A DNA stretch of 64,000 bases, from the NCBI GenBank assembly GCA_963580285.1, contig OY757014.1:100752072-100816071 (forward strand), written 5' to 3'. The stretch's first letter is position 1. Each line of letters starts with the position of its first letter. A program made the position numbers and the translations under genes. Below, piece by piece: positions 21,840-32,164 of this stretch. A model generated the notes under the pieces. The model did no database searches. It was given only the letters and a program-made list of their open reading frames with translations, and was not told where the DNA came from. Origin of the DNA: Lucinisca nassula. Taxonomy: Eukaryota; Mollusca; Bivalvia; Lucinida; Lucinidae.

Positions 21840-23145
21840 TAAAGTTAAGCGTCAAATGGCAAACAGTGCAGACCCAGTTCAGACGCAAATGAACTCGGCA
21901 TCTGATCAGGACCTACATTATTTCCAAAAGCTTTAGACATTTTCGAAATAAATTTTGAAGAATCACAACCTCACACTCTTATATTTAGAAATGGTCTTGT
22001 ACTATTTACAAGGCGGAAGATTCCATTTTGCGCCAACTGGCAAAAAGTGACCCAGATCAAATGCAACAGAACTAGGCATCTGATGAAGACCTACATTTTG
22101 TTGCAAAATGTTCAGGCATTTTTTCGAAATTATAAATATTGAAGAAAACACAACTTCAAATACTTAAATCTTGAAATGAACTTGTTGTATTTACAAGGTG
22201 GAAGTTTCCTTTTGATGCCAAATGGTAAAAAAGACTCAGATCAGGAGCAGCAGAAGTAGGCGTCTTATCCGGGCCTAGATTATGTGCAAAAGGTTCAGTC
22301 ATTTCCAAAATACATGCAAATTCCAAAAAAACAAAAACAAAAAAAAAAAAAAACTGATTCTCCTACATATTGAAATGAACTTACGATATGTATAACGTGA
22401 AAGATTCCATTTTGGTAAAAACAATGGGTTAATTAAACAAAATAAATGAAAATTACAAAAAAATAAATAATTAATCAAATGGGCCGCTTCTGTGAGTTAC
22501 TGAACATTAATTATTTCGGAAAGTTTGAAGAAAAGACTACCCCACGTGACTATTAAAGTTTGACGTGGTCTTGTGCTATTTACAAGGTGGAAGATGTCAT
22601 TTGGCGCCAATTTGCAAAATGTGCAGACAAGATTATACGCAACAGAAATAGGCGCCCGATCGGGGCCTACATTGTTTAATTTTCAAAATAAATTTTGATG
22701 AAATCACATCCTCACACTCTTAAATTTTGAAATTGTCTTGTGCTATTTACAAGGTGGAACTACAATTTGTCGCCGAATGACAAAAAAGTGCAGATCCATA
22801 TTAGACCTAGCAGAAGTAGGCGTCTGATCAGGATCTACTTGGTTTTCAGAAATTATACATTTTGAAGAAAACACAACCTCATATTCTTTATTTTGAAATG
22901 ACTTCTTCTATTAACACGATGGAAGATACATTTGTCGCCAAAAGTGCAAACCCAGACGCAGCAGAAGTAGGCCTATGATCAGAGCCTACACTATATGCAA
23001 ATGGTTCAGGCATTTTCCAAATTAATTTCGAAGAAAATACAATCTGATTCTCCGAGTAAATTAAACAAAATAAATGAAAATTACAAAAATAATTGATCAA
23101 AAAATGGGCCGCTTCTGTGAGTGAAAGAATATTTATTATTTCGGA
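21840..23145. repeat. Degenerate tandem array, unit about 180-190 bp
   Basis: Recurring order: 'AAATGGCAAACAGTGCAGACCCAG', 'TAGGCGTCTGATCAGGACCTAC', 'TTCAGGCATTTTCGAAAT', 'CACACTCTTAAATTTTGAAA', 'TGCTATTTACAAGGTGGAAG'. Starts near 21853, 22041, 22221, 22610, 22780 and 22936. A side motif AATGGGCCGCTTCTGTGAGT recurs at about 22480 and 23103. Each unit opens with one arm of the palindrome family seen at 9922. Confidence 0.75.
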
Positions 23146-24430
23146 CATCTAGAATAAGTGTCGATAATGAGGTGTTGTTTTAAACAGCTATCTTTATAGC
23201 CTCGAGTTGCACCTGGGTGTGATAAAACTTTGGTCAATAAACATCCTGCATTTTGACAGTCAACTTCAATCATTATGCAGTACCTATATTTTCCCCTTTA
23301 CACCCAGGCAAATGTAAATGAATAATTGACTTTTCCTCTTTTCGGAAACGCTCAGATATATTATGTTCAAATTTGAAAAAAAAAACTGAAACAAGGACAA
23401 TTTGAAGAAATGAAAAAAAGAAATAACAAGAACGATAAATGTTAATTGTTACGTAGTTTTGATTGGTTGCTTTTGTATCGCGAAGCAGTCTGTGAATGCG
23501 CACTATCTGCGTTTTCGACACTCAGGTTTGATTGGCTGGGCAACAGTCGAGATTTTTGCTCAATATCGTGTTATTCATAAAAGCATTTGATTGGCTAAAA
23601 TGTCAATAGCAACTGAAATGCGTTAATCCCGAGTACGAATCTCACGCGTTACAAATGCGAAACAAATCGAGTGCGCTGTAAAGTTAATCGCAAGCGGGAG
23701 TGTATCTCCTACTGATTAGGAAGCGGATCAAAAAGAGCAATGCTACCTATGAATTGGAAGGAACTCTCTTAAGTTTTACTTTGTCATGACATTAGCCGTG
23801 CAGTTTACAGTAGTAAAATTAATATGTGTACCTTTCCTTTTTTTGTTCTACTCCTTCCAATGCACATGGTGCAGGCTACCGATTGCAGTAACCTGTAGGA
23901 CGAATGTCGGCATAGAAGTCTCTCGCCCTCTCTTTCTGTTCCCAGTGAAAGAAGTTTTGGCTTAAATTGGACTTTTTGAGAAGTTAATATTTTCCTCTAT
24001 ATTAACTCCCTTATTTCCCTGTGTTAAATTTACCTGCAAGCTGCGTGAGTTCAAATCTCGGGGGAGGAATGTTTTTTTTTTCTTTTTTTTTCTTTTTAAA
24101 AACATAGCGGGTCTGGGGCTCGGGGTCAAAGTCACTGTGGCTATGTTCAGAAAAAACATTGTCATCGCTCTAGCGCCTTCATTTATTGATGGATTGATGC
24201 TCCGTCTTTGGTCGGGCCCCTCGGAGTCTAACTGTTGGTTTTCTTTTGCTCCAGCAATGATGTTGTTGTATGCTGTCGTATCCTCAACCTTGTTTCATCT
24301 CTGTAGTTATTTGATTTGTATGTTCTCGGAGATGTTACACTGATGAGTTAGGAAGCCTTCATGTGGACTAAACAAAATTAGTGTATACCGCGACAGAGGT
24401 AAGGGCGAGGATTATGGCCATGTAAAATCG
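23146..24430. other. No gene recognised
   Basis: No coding support. GAGTTCAAATCTCG near 24047 resembles a B box but has no A box at the right distance. A T-rich run lies at 24071-24097. Confidence 0.4.
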
Positions 24431-24725
24431 ATTTCAGCCCCCCCCCCCCCCAGTGGAATTCTTTCCACTGACCGTTCCAAGGCGGTTCTTCTGTTTCTGT
24501 TTATATATGTTGTTGTTTGTTACTAACTGTGTGTATCACTTGTGTCTTTTTATTTTGGATGGCCATTTGGCCATTTTGTGGGAAAGTAACTGTCCTTATG
24601 GCCTTCCTTTATTCAGGTTTCCATTATGGTCTGGTCGCTTCATGTTTGTGTTTCTTTCCCTGTGGTGTCTTTGATTGCTGGAGTAAGTTAATTGTATCGA
24701 TTCCTGATCTTTGTTTTACTTCTAC
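24431..24725 (+). repeat. Repeat X copy with leading poly(C)
   Basis: Begins with TAAAATCGATTTCAGCCCCC-type sequence and a C run, then CCGTTCCAAGGCGGTTCTTC ... TGGGAAAGTAACTGTCC ... GTATCGATTCCTGATC. The same lead-in appears in reverse at 35180-35225. Confidence 0.75.
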
Positions 24726-24779
24726 TTTATTACTACCCATTCCAAGTTGTTGCTTCTGTACTGGTTATTTTTTGTCATT

Positions 24780-25690
24780 TTAGCTTACCTGTCACGTAGT
24801 GACAAGGTGAGCTTTTGTGATTACTTTTTGCCCATTGTCAGGGCGTGCGTGTGTGCGTTTGTGCGTCCGTATACAATTTCTTCAAACGACATCTCCTCCT
24901 AAACCATTGATCGGATTTCGACCAAAATTCACAGACATGACCCTTAGGTGGTCCCCTGTCAAATTTGTTCAAATGGTTCCGGTCCATTGTACATCCAGTT
25001 CACAGGAGCCAAAAATAGATTTTTAAATGGAAATTTAAAAAATCTTCTTCTCTGAAACTGCAAGGCCCAGGTCTTCGATATTTGGTATGAAGCTTCATCT
25101 AATGAACCGCTACTAAGCTTGTACAAATTATAGCCCTGGGGCCAAAAATGCCCCGTCCCACACCCCGCGCCGGGGCCAACCAGTTTAACCTAGACCTAGT
25201 TTGACCTATTGGGACAACCTTTAAAATCTTCTTGTCTTAAACCAGAAGACCCAGGTATTTGATATCTGATATGAAGTTGTATCTAATGGACCTCTAGGAA
25301 GATTGTTCAAATTATAGCCCTTGCGAGAAAAATGCCCCCGCGCCGAAGACCACCGGTTTCACATAGACTTATATAGGGAAAAAATCTTCATGTCTGAATC
25401 CAGAAGGCCAAGGTGTTTAATATTTGGTAGATAGCTGTATCTAATGGACCACGACAAAGATTGTTTAAACTATGGTCCTGGGGGCAAAAATGTCCCTGTC
25501 CCGGGGCCCTCCAGTTTTACATAGACTGATATAGGCAAACCCTCTCAAAAATCTTCTCGTCTGAAACCAGAATGCGCAAGTGGTTGATATTTGGTATGAA
25601 GCTTCATTTATTGGACCTCTATCAGGATTGTTCAAATTATAGCCCTGGGGTCAAAAATGGCTTTGCCCCTGGATCCACCGTCTTGAAAAG
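24780..25690 (-). mobile_element. Helitron-like tandem-core element, family C (3' end and array)
   Basis: The left edge has a hairpin GCTTACCTGTCAC/GTGACAAGGTGAGC (24783-24812), then a GTGCGT-rich tail (24844-24870), then about five ~125-155-bp units. Each unit reads 'AAATCTTCTCGTCTGAAACC', 'GATATTTGGTATGAAGCTTC', 'TCAAATTATAGCCCTGGGG', 'AAAATGCCCC...GCCC'. Hairpin + GTCCG-type microsatellite + tandem core is the layout of bivalve 'pearl'-type non-autonomous Helitron relatives. No intact opposite end was found. Confidence 0.65.
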
Positions 25691-26289
25691 GACTAACTAG
25701 TCCGGCCCAGAAAACATGTACGCTTAATAGTTTCCAGTTCTGTGGTGTATTCCTTGCTTCCAAAGGAAAAACCTTTTATAGATCATATTTAACGTCACTA
25801 TAGCTGGTGTCTTGGAATGTGTAGCGGCCGTAAAAAGTCTCCCTGCCATACATCATAGTGTAGTTTATATTTTCTTGTCCTTTGGGATCACTGATTCCAT
25901 TGTGGAATTTTGATAATACTTTAGGGTCACTGATGAGGCCTAATTGGCCGAAACTAGCTAGTCTGGAACAGAAAACATGTACGCTTCATATTTTCCAATT
26001 CTGTGGTGTATTCCTTGCTTCCTAAGGATAACCCTTTTATAGAACATATTTAACGTCACTACAGTTGGTGTCTGGGAATGTGTGGCGGCCGTAAAAAGTC
26101 TCCCTGCCCTACATCATAGTGTAGTTTATATTTTCTTGTCCTTTGGGATCACTGTAATTTTGAAAATACTTGAGGGTCACTGATGAGGCCTAATTGGCCG
26201 ACACTAGCTAGTCTGGCCCAGAAAACATGTACGCTTCATATTTTCCAAGTCTGTGGTGCATTCCTTGCTTCCAAAGGAAAACCCTTTTT
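25691..26289. repeat. Tandem repeat, unit about 240-270 bp ('GGCCTAATTGGCCG' repeat)
   Basis: Two full units and one partial unit of: TAGTCTGGCCCAGAAAACAT, GTATTCCTTGCTTCCAAAGG, TAACGTCACTACAGTTGGTG, GCGGCCGTAAAAAGTCTCCC, CACTGATGAGGCCTAATTGG. The array continues at 31116-31375 on the other side of the LTR retrotransposon. Related pieces lie at 35475-36336, 42160-42290 and 61505-61560. Confidence 0.8.
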
Positions 26290-26460
26290 TGTGTATTAGC
26301 AGTTTTATAAACTTTATGGATTGACTTACATCAAGAGTAAATACAATGGAACACACCCTCCATATCTATAACCACTGATAAAGGGTAGCCGTCTGTTTCT
26401 TTGAAAAATAAATTAGTTCAGAGCTAGAACCCACATAGTTAAGTTGTGTATCCTAATACA
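26290..26460 (+). repeat. 5' LTR
   Basis: Starts TGTGTATTAG and ends CTAATACA, short inverted termini as in retroviral-type LTRs. Same 171-bp length as the 3' LTR, with 3 mismatches. TTTATAAACTTTAT near the start may serve as a TATA element. Confidence 0.92.
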
Positions 26461-26555
26461 TAACAAAATTGTTTGGCGACGAGTTTTCGGAATTTAATGT
26501 GCCTGAGCTCAATTTTGGATCTAAAAAATTAATTTCTTGAATTAACATCGCTAAA

Positions 26556-27746
26556 ATGGCAGCTTTCTCCATTGGTAATTTGGGTGAATATAATGAAATG
26601 ACAGAAACATGCGAGTCTTATACAGAACGGGTTCAACAATTCTTCTTGGCCAATGAAATTCCAAATGACAGGAAAGTACCAGCTCTTTTGGCTATAATGG
26701 GAGGAAAAACATACGGTCTTCTACGAAATTTAACAACACCTGATGATCCAGCAACAAAGTCATATAATGACATTGTGGGAATATTGAATGATCATCTGTC
26801 ACCCAAGCCATTTGTTATTGCAGAACGTTTTCGTTTCCACAAACGTGACCAGAAAGAAGGCGAGTCGATACCCGTGTATGTGGCAGAATTAAGGAAGTTA
26901 TCAGAACATCGTGATTTTGAGACTAACTTGAATGACGCTCTGCGGGATAGACTAGTTTGTGGGATCAAAAATGAAAATATACAGAAAAAGCTTCTCTCGG
27001 AGTCGGACTTGACATTGCGAAAAGCCATTAACATTTCCACAGCCATGGAAACGGCGGCAAAGGATGCAGTGGAACTGCAACACCAACACAGACCGGACTC
27101 TGTGCATAAAATTAGTAAGAATCCAATTTCTTACACAAAGCCAAAACAGAAAAATAAGGCATGTTTTCGCTGTGACCGGACTAATCACACACCTGATCAG
27201 TGTCATTTTAAGGACGAAACATGTAGATTCTGTTCAAAGAAAGGACATATCGAAAGGGCTTGCTTGAGTAAGAAAGCTCAGCAAAAACACCAATCCAAGA
27301 AACCAAAATCCAAAGCCGTGAAAACTGTAGAAGAGGAAGAACTTTTGACAGTTAGCATAAATACGGTAAAGAGATCCGACGTTATCTGTGTTACACCCCA
27401 GATAGAAGGAAAATTCTTGAAAATGGAGCTTGATACTGGCTCTGCTATCTCAGTGATTCCAATTAGGACATACCAACAATTGTTTTCCCACAAAATGTTA
27501 TCTCAGACAAATACCAAACTAAAGACATATTCAGGTCAAATAATTAAACCAGCCGGAACAATTAATGTCAGTGAAGGTTATGAAGGGCAACAACATAATT
27601 TGGATTTATTTGTGGTGAGAAAGGATAGCCCAGCATTATTTGGCAGAGCATGGCTAAAGTACCTTACGTTGGACTGGAATTCTATTGAGTTTCTGCAGAC
27701 TGGCAAGTCTGTCGAAGAAAATCTTCAAGACATTCTGGAAAAGTAG
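26556..27746 (+). CDS. Gag and protease part of Ty3/Gypsy polyprotein (396 codons to an in-frame TAG)
   Basis: Starts at ATG 26556, the first ATG of the frame. Residues 1-190 are capsid-like (no listed motif, but gag-typical: LNDHLSPKP, FRFHKRDQ, LRDRLVCGI). Around residues 202-240 lie two zinc knuckles of C-x2-C-x4-H-x4-C type (CFRCDRTNHTPDQC and CRFCSKKGHIERAC), which bind the RNA genome. From about residue 288, LKMELDTGSAISVIP holds the aspartic protease motif D-T-G-S. The frame stops at TAG 27744-27746 but continues in phase into the polymerase region. The stop is therefore either a nonsense mutation or a recoding site; the second in-frame TAG downstream favours mutation. Confidence 0.93.
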   Translation: MAAFSIGNLGEYNEMTETCESYTERVQQFFLANEIPNDRKVPALLAIMGGKTYGLLRNLTTPDDPATKSYNDIVGILNDHLSPKPFVIAERFRFHKRDQKEGESIPVYVAELRKLSEHRDFETNLNDALRDRLVCGIKNENIQKKLLSESDLTLRKAINISTAMETAAKDAVELQHQHRPDSVHKISKNPISYTKPKQKNKACFRCDRTNHTPDQCHFKDETCRFCSKKGHIERACLSKKAQQKHQSKKPKSKAVKTVEEEELLTVSINTVKRSDVICVTPQIEGKFLKMELDTGSAISVIPIRTYQQLFSHKMLSQTNTKLKTYSGQIIKPAGTINVSEGYEGQQHNLDLFVVRKDSPALFGRAWLKYLTLDWNSIEFLQTGKSVEENLQDILEK

Positions 27747-30416
27747 AATTCAGTCTTCACAGCAGAGACAGGAACTGTTAAAGGCATAAAGGCTACGTTA
27801 ACAATGATAGAAAACGCTCAGCCAAAATTTTGTAAAGCAAGGCCGGTACCTTACGCTTTAAAGGAAAAAGTAGAAAAAGAATTAGAAAGGCTAGAAAAGG
27901 AAGGGATTATACAAAAGGTAGATCACAGCGACTGGGCTACACCTATAGTACCAGTTCCAAAAGGCGATAATACAGTCAGATTATGCGGTGACTACAAGAC
28001 AACAGTTAACCCACAGCTTAAGGTGGATCAGTATCCCTTGCCGAAAATCGAGGACATCTTCGCATCGTTGGCAGGAGGACAACGTTTCACGAAAATTGAT
28101 CTTCGCCAGGCGTACAATCAGCTGGAAATGGAAGATAATTCCAAGAATTATCTTTCCATAAACACACATAAAGGTCATTATTCTTACAACAGGCTTGTAT
28201 TTGGAATTGCTGCCTCGCCGAGTATTTGGCAGCGCACCATGGATCAGGTATTGAGAGGTATACCGAACACCAGCTGTATTCTGGATGATATGATCATCAC
28301 AGGAAGCACAGATGAAGAACATTTGAAAAACCTTTAGTCTGTATTACAAAGGCTACAAGACTTGAATCTGCGTGTAAACAAAGGGAAATGCAGTCTCTTC
28401 CAAGAAGAAATTACTTACTGTGGACACAAAATCGAATCAAATGGTTTACACAAAACGAAAGAGAAAATAGAGGCTGTTACCAATGCGCCAAAACCGGAAA
28501 ATGTGACCCAACTACGTGCTTTCTTGGGCCTGGTAAACTATTATTCACGCTTCCTACCCAATATAGCAAGTGTGTTACATCCCCTTTACAAGCTTCTGAA
28601 GAAAGATGTTAAATTTACGTGGACAGCTGCTGCACAGAATTCATTTGAAACTGTTAAGGACATGATTACATCTGACACTGTCTTAACACATTACAACCCT
28701 AACTTGCCAGTGAAGCTCGCTTGTGATGCATCTGCATATGGATTAGGTGCAGTGATTTCGCATGTCATGGAAGATGGTGAAGAACGACCAATAACATTTG
28801 CTTCACGTTCATTAAATGCAGCAGAGAAGAACTATGCACAAATTCAGAAAGAAGCATTAGCTTTAATATGGGGAGTAAAGAAATTTCACTGCTATTTGTA
28901 TGGACGTAAGTTCACATTAGTTACGGGCCATCAACCACTTCTATCAATATTCGGTCCTAAGAAAGGAATACCAGCTACAACAGCAGCACGGATGCAGCGT
29001 TACGCTATATTTCTGCAAGGACACGATTATGAAATCGAGTATAAAACCTCAAAATCGCATGCAAACTGCGATGGACTCTCGCGTCTACCATGTTCACACA
29101 GTGAAGAACCACCAGATAGTGACACAGTTGACATATATAACTTGTCACAAATTGAAAGTTTGCCTGTCAGCGCCAATGACATTAAACGTGAAACACGTCG
29201 CGACCCAGTTTTGTCAAAAGTCGTTGACTTAACATTGAAAGGATGGACGTATAAACCTCAAGACGAGAGGCTGAAACCGTTCTACATGCGTAGATCCGAA
29301 ATTTCAGTACAGCAAGGTTGTCTTATGTGGGGAATACGTGTTATTGTACCCATAAAACTGCGAAATAAAGTGTTAGAGGAATTACATGTTGGACACATAG
29401 GCATTGTGAAAATGAAAGAACTTAGTAGAAGTTTCTTTTGGTGGCCAAAACTCGACAGTGACATTGAGCAGTTAGCGCGAAGTTGTTCCGGATGTCAAAT
29501 CAACCAAAAGTCACCGAAAAAGGCTTCATTACATCCTTGGGAATGGCCTTCAGTACCCTGGAAACGGATTCATGTAGATTTCGCAGGACCATTTCTAGGA
29601 CATATGTTCTTTATCGCAGTAGATGCACATTCAAAATGGCCAGAAATTCACGTTATGAACTCCATTACTTCAGCAAAAATAATAGAAGTATTACGGCAAA
29701 TATTTGCTCAATTTGGAGTAGTGAAACAAATAATATCTGATAATGGTCCGACGTTTACGTCGGAATTATTTCAAACATTTGTGAAGAACAACGGAATTAT
29801 TCACAAAACATCAGTGCCATGGCATCCAGCTACACAGGGACTTGTAGAAAGATTCGTACAAACTTTCAAATTGGCAACGAAATCTGCTTCTGCAGACAGT
29901 AGTTCATTACACCAGAAAATTGGCAGTTTTCTGCTTGCATATAGAAATGCGCCTCATGCAACAACAAATGAGAGCCCCGCAAAATTATTTCTAGGACGGA
30001 ACCTACGTTCACGGTTAGATCTAATTAAACCTAATGTACGGGACACAGTTGAGAAAAAACAATTTGAAAGCTTATCGGAGCCAAAACGCCCGCAGTTCAA
30101 TGAAGGGGAGAATGTTATGGTTCGAGACTACCGTGAAAATGGTAGGAAATGGACAAATGCGAAAATTACCGAGAAAACGGGACCGCTTTCTTACAAAGTA
30201 ACGACCGAAGATCAGGGTAACTGGCGTAGGCATGCTGATCAAATGGTAAGAACATCAGTTGAGTCGCGAACGCAGGATTCTACCACGGACGTATCAGTGG
30301 ATACCAGCGCACCAAATGTAACCGGTGGGACAGTTTCTAGGAACGATGGCCTTCCTACGCAAAGGCGTTATCCTCTTCGAATTCGGAAGCCACCTGAAAG
30401 GCTGTCTTATCAGTGA
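27747..30416 (+). pseudogene. Pol region: reverse transcriptase, RNase H, integrase; one internal TAG and an altered RNase H site
   Basis: In phase with gag. Reverse transcriptase: KIDLRQAYNQL and ILDDM (the catalytic Asp pair) before TAG 28335-28337. Past the stop the thumb/connection continues in the same phase, then RNase H: CDASAYGLGAV, KEALALIWGVK, and VTGHQPL where relatives have T-D-H (codon 28926-28928 is GGC, Gly instead of the acidic residue), then CDGLSRLP. Integrase: HVGHIGIVKMK and C-x2-C (CSGCQ) form the zinc motif; the core shows HVDFAGP, SDNGPTF and GLVERFV, the D,D-35-E triad, intact. The end, YPLRIRKPPERL, is typical of the gypsy integrase tail. The internal TAG and the RNase H change would block autonomous replication. 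Confidence 0.9.
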
Positions 30417-30929
30417 GACAGTAGTCGGATTTGTAAATAATGTGTGTGCACTAAGGCTCATTACAGATAAAAAGGGCATAATAAACCCCTTACTGTAATG
30501 AATATGATGAGATAAGTTGTAATGATCACCTTCTTATCTCGGATGCAGTAGTGTAAAGTCTGGTTTCTTTCAGGCAAGCAATTTTCATGAATGGGCTTAT
30601 CAGTTGGGGAATGTAGTAGTAGAATATATGGTTTTCCATGGGAAAATTTCTTGTCAATGAAGATTAGGTTAAATGAAATATTTATGAATGATAACGGCTT
30701 GTCTCAATGGGTCCAGACTACGATAGTTTTATGTAATCTATGTTTTACATATTACGTAATATTACACATGTATGCATTATATTCATCATTGTATCCAGTG
30801 TTACAATTAAGATTTCAGAAAATAATGGATTTTCGTTAGAAACTGAACAGTCAGCGTGAAGCAGTGATCAACAGCTAGTGCCACTGAACATCTATGTAAA
30901 CAAATGTTACATATGATGACTTTCAATCT
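30417..30929. other. Retrotransposon 3' untranslated region, no env
   Basis: About 510 bp between the pol stop and the polypurine tract. No signal peptide, glycoprotein-like frame or known domain. Confidence 0.7.
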
Positions 30930-30941
30930 AGAGGAGGGAAA
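30930..30941 (+). other. Polypurine tract
   Basis: AGAGGAGGGAAA three bases before the 3' LTR; the expected primer for plus-strand DNA synthesis. Confidence 0.75.
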
Positions 30942-30944
30942 TGT

Positions 30945-31115
30945 TGTGTATTAGCAGTTTTATAAACTTTATGGATTGACTTACATCAAGAGTAAATACA
31001 ATGGAACACACCCTCCATATCTATTACCACTGCTAAAGGGTAGCCGTCTGTTTCTTTGAAAAAGAAATTAGTTCAGAGCTAGAACCCACATAGTTAAGTT
31101 GTGTATCCTAATACA
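30945..31115 (+). repeat. 3' LTR
   Basis: 171 bp, TGTGTATTAG...CTAATACA. Differences from the 5' LTR: CTATTACC for CTATAACC, CTGCTA for CTGATA, AAAAAGAAA for AAAAATAAA. Confidence 0.92.
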
Positions 31116-31375
31116 TAATTTCATAACGTCACTACAGTTGGTGTCTGAGAATGTGTGGCGGCCGTAAAAAGTCTCCCTGCCCTACATCATAGTGTAGTTT
31201 ATATTTTCTTGTCCTTTGGGATCACTGTAATTTTGAAAATACTTGAGGGTCACTGATGAGGCCTAATTGGCCGACACTAGCTAGTCTGGCCCAGAAAACA
31301 TGTACGCTTCATATTTTCCAAGTCTGTGGTGTATTCCTTGCTTCCAAAGGAAAACCCTTTTATAGGACATATTTA
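31116..31375. repeat. Continuation of the 'GGCCTAATTGGCCG' tandem repeat
   Basis: Nearly identical to 26055-26290 on the other side of the retrotransposon, including the shortened CACTGTAATTTTGAAAATAC variant. Confidence 0.8.
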
Positions 31376-31748
31376 TATAGTGAAACCCTATTTAAAAATC
31401 TTCTCGTATGAAACTAGAAGGTTATATAGGGAAACCTTTTCAAAAATCTTCTCGTCTGAAACCAGAATGCCCAATTGTTTGATATTTGGTATGAAGCTTC
31501 ATCTAGTAGACCTCTATTACGATTGTTCAAATTATAGCTCTAGGATCAAAAATGGCCCCGCCCCAGGGCCCACTTGTTTAATACAGACTTATATAAGGTA
31601 ACCCTATTTAAAAATCATCTCGTCTGAAACTAGAAGGCCCAGGTCTTTGTTGTTTAATGAAGCTTCATCTAGTGGACCTCTACCAAGATTATGCAAATTA
31701 TAGTCCTGGGGCCAAAAATGGCCCGCCCCGGGGCCCACCGGTTTTACA
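31376..31748 (-). repeat. Helitron-like family C array fragment
   Basis: About two and a half units of the family C core (TTCTCGTCTGAAACCAGAAT, TATTTGGTATGAAGCTTCAT, ATAGTCCTGGGGCCAAAAAT). Open frames here are repeat-derived. Confidence 0.7.
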
Positions 31749-31995
31749 CAGGCGGTTCTTCTGTCGGGGTTTATTTTTGTTATGGTTTGTCTTTGGATGT
31801 TTGTGTCGCTTATATTATATTATTTTGGCTAGCCTATTGGCCATTTTGTGGGAAAGTAACTGTCCTTTTGGCTTTCCGCTATAGATGTTTCCATTAGGAT
31901 CTGTTGTTTCATGTTTGTGTTTCTTTCCCTTTGATGTCTCTGATGGGAGCTGTGGGTTAATTGTATCGATTCCGGATCATTGCCTCCACTTCTAT
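31749..31995 (+). repeat. Repeat X copy inserted in the family C array
   Basis: GGCGGTTCTTCTGTCGGGGT to GGATCATTGCCTCCACTTCT. Family C sequence resumes after it (about 32000-32160, AAAATCTGCTTG ... AATTATGGTCCTGGGGCC). Confidence 0.75.
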
Positions 31996-32164
31996 TTTAT
32001 ATAGGGGAAACCTTTAAAAATCTGCTTGTGTTTGATATTTGGTATATAATTGTGTCTAATGGACCTCTACCAAGATTGTTCAAATTATGGTCCTGGGGCC
32101 AAACATGCCCCTGTCCCGGGGAACATAGGTTTTACATATAGATTATATGCCAAAATAGGCCTGA
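31996..32164 (-). repeat. Helitron-like family C array fragment
   Basis: One decayed unit between repeat X and the LINE 3' end. Confidence 0.6.

Larger units (their letters stand above)
26290..31115 (+). mobile_element. Ty3/Gypsy-type LTR retrotransposon, near-complete
   Basis: 4826-bp element with two 171-bp LTRs, a gag-pol frame in the order gag, protease, reverse transcriptase, RNase H, integrase (the Ty3/Gypsy order), a polypurine tract and no envelope-like gene. The LTRs differ at 3 of 171 positions, so insertion is recent. The frame carries two in-frame TAG codons and RNase H has lost one acidic motif residue, so the copy is probably not autonomous. No target duplication is visible (TTTTT before, TAATT after). 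A primer-binding-like TGGCGACGAG starts at 26474. Confidence 0.93.

Noticed and set aside
24030..24075. tRNA-like B box GAGTTCAAATCTCG
   Set aside because: No A box at suitable spacing and no SINE body on either side.
26290..31115. Endogenous retrovirus with envelope
   Set aside because: No envelope-like frame in the 510 bp between pol and the 3' LTR.
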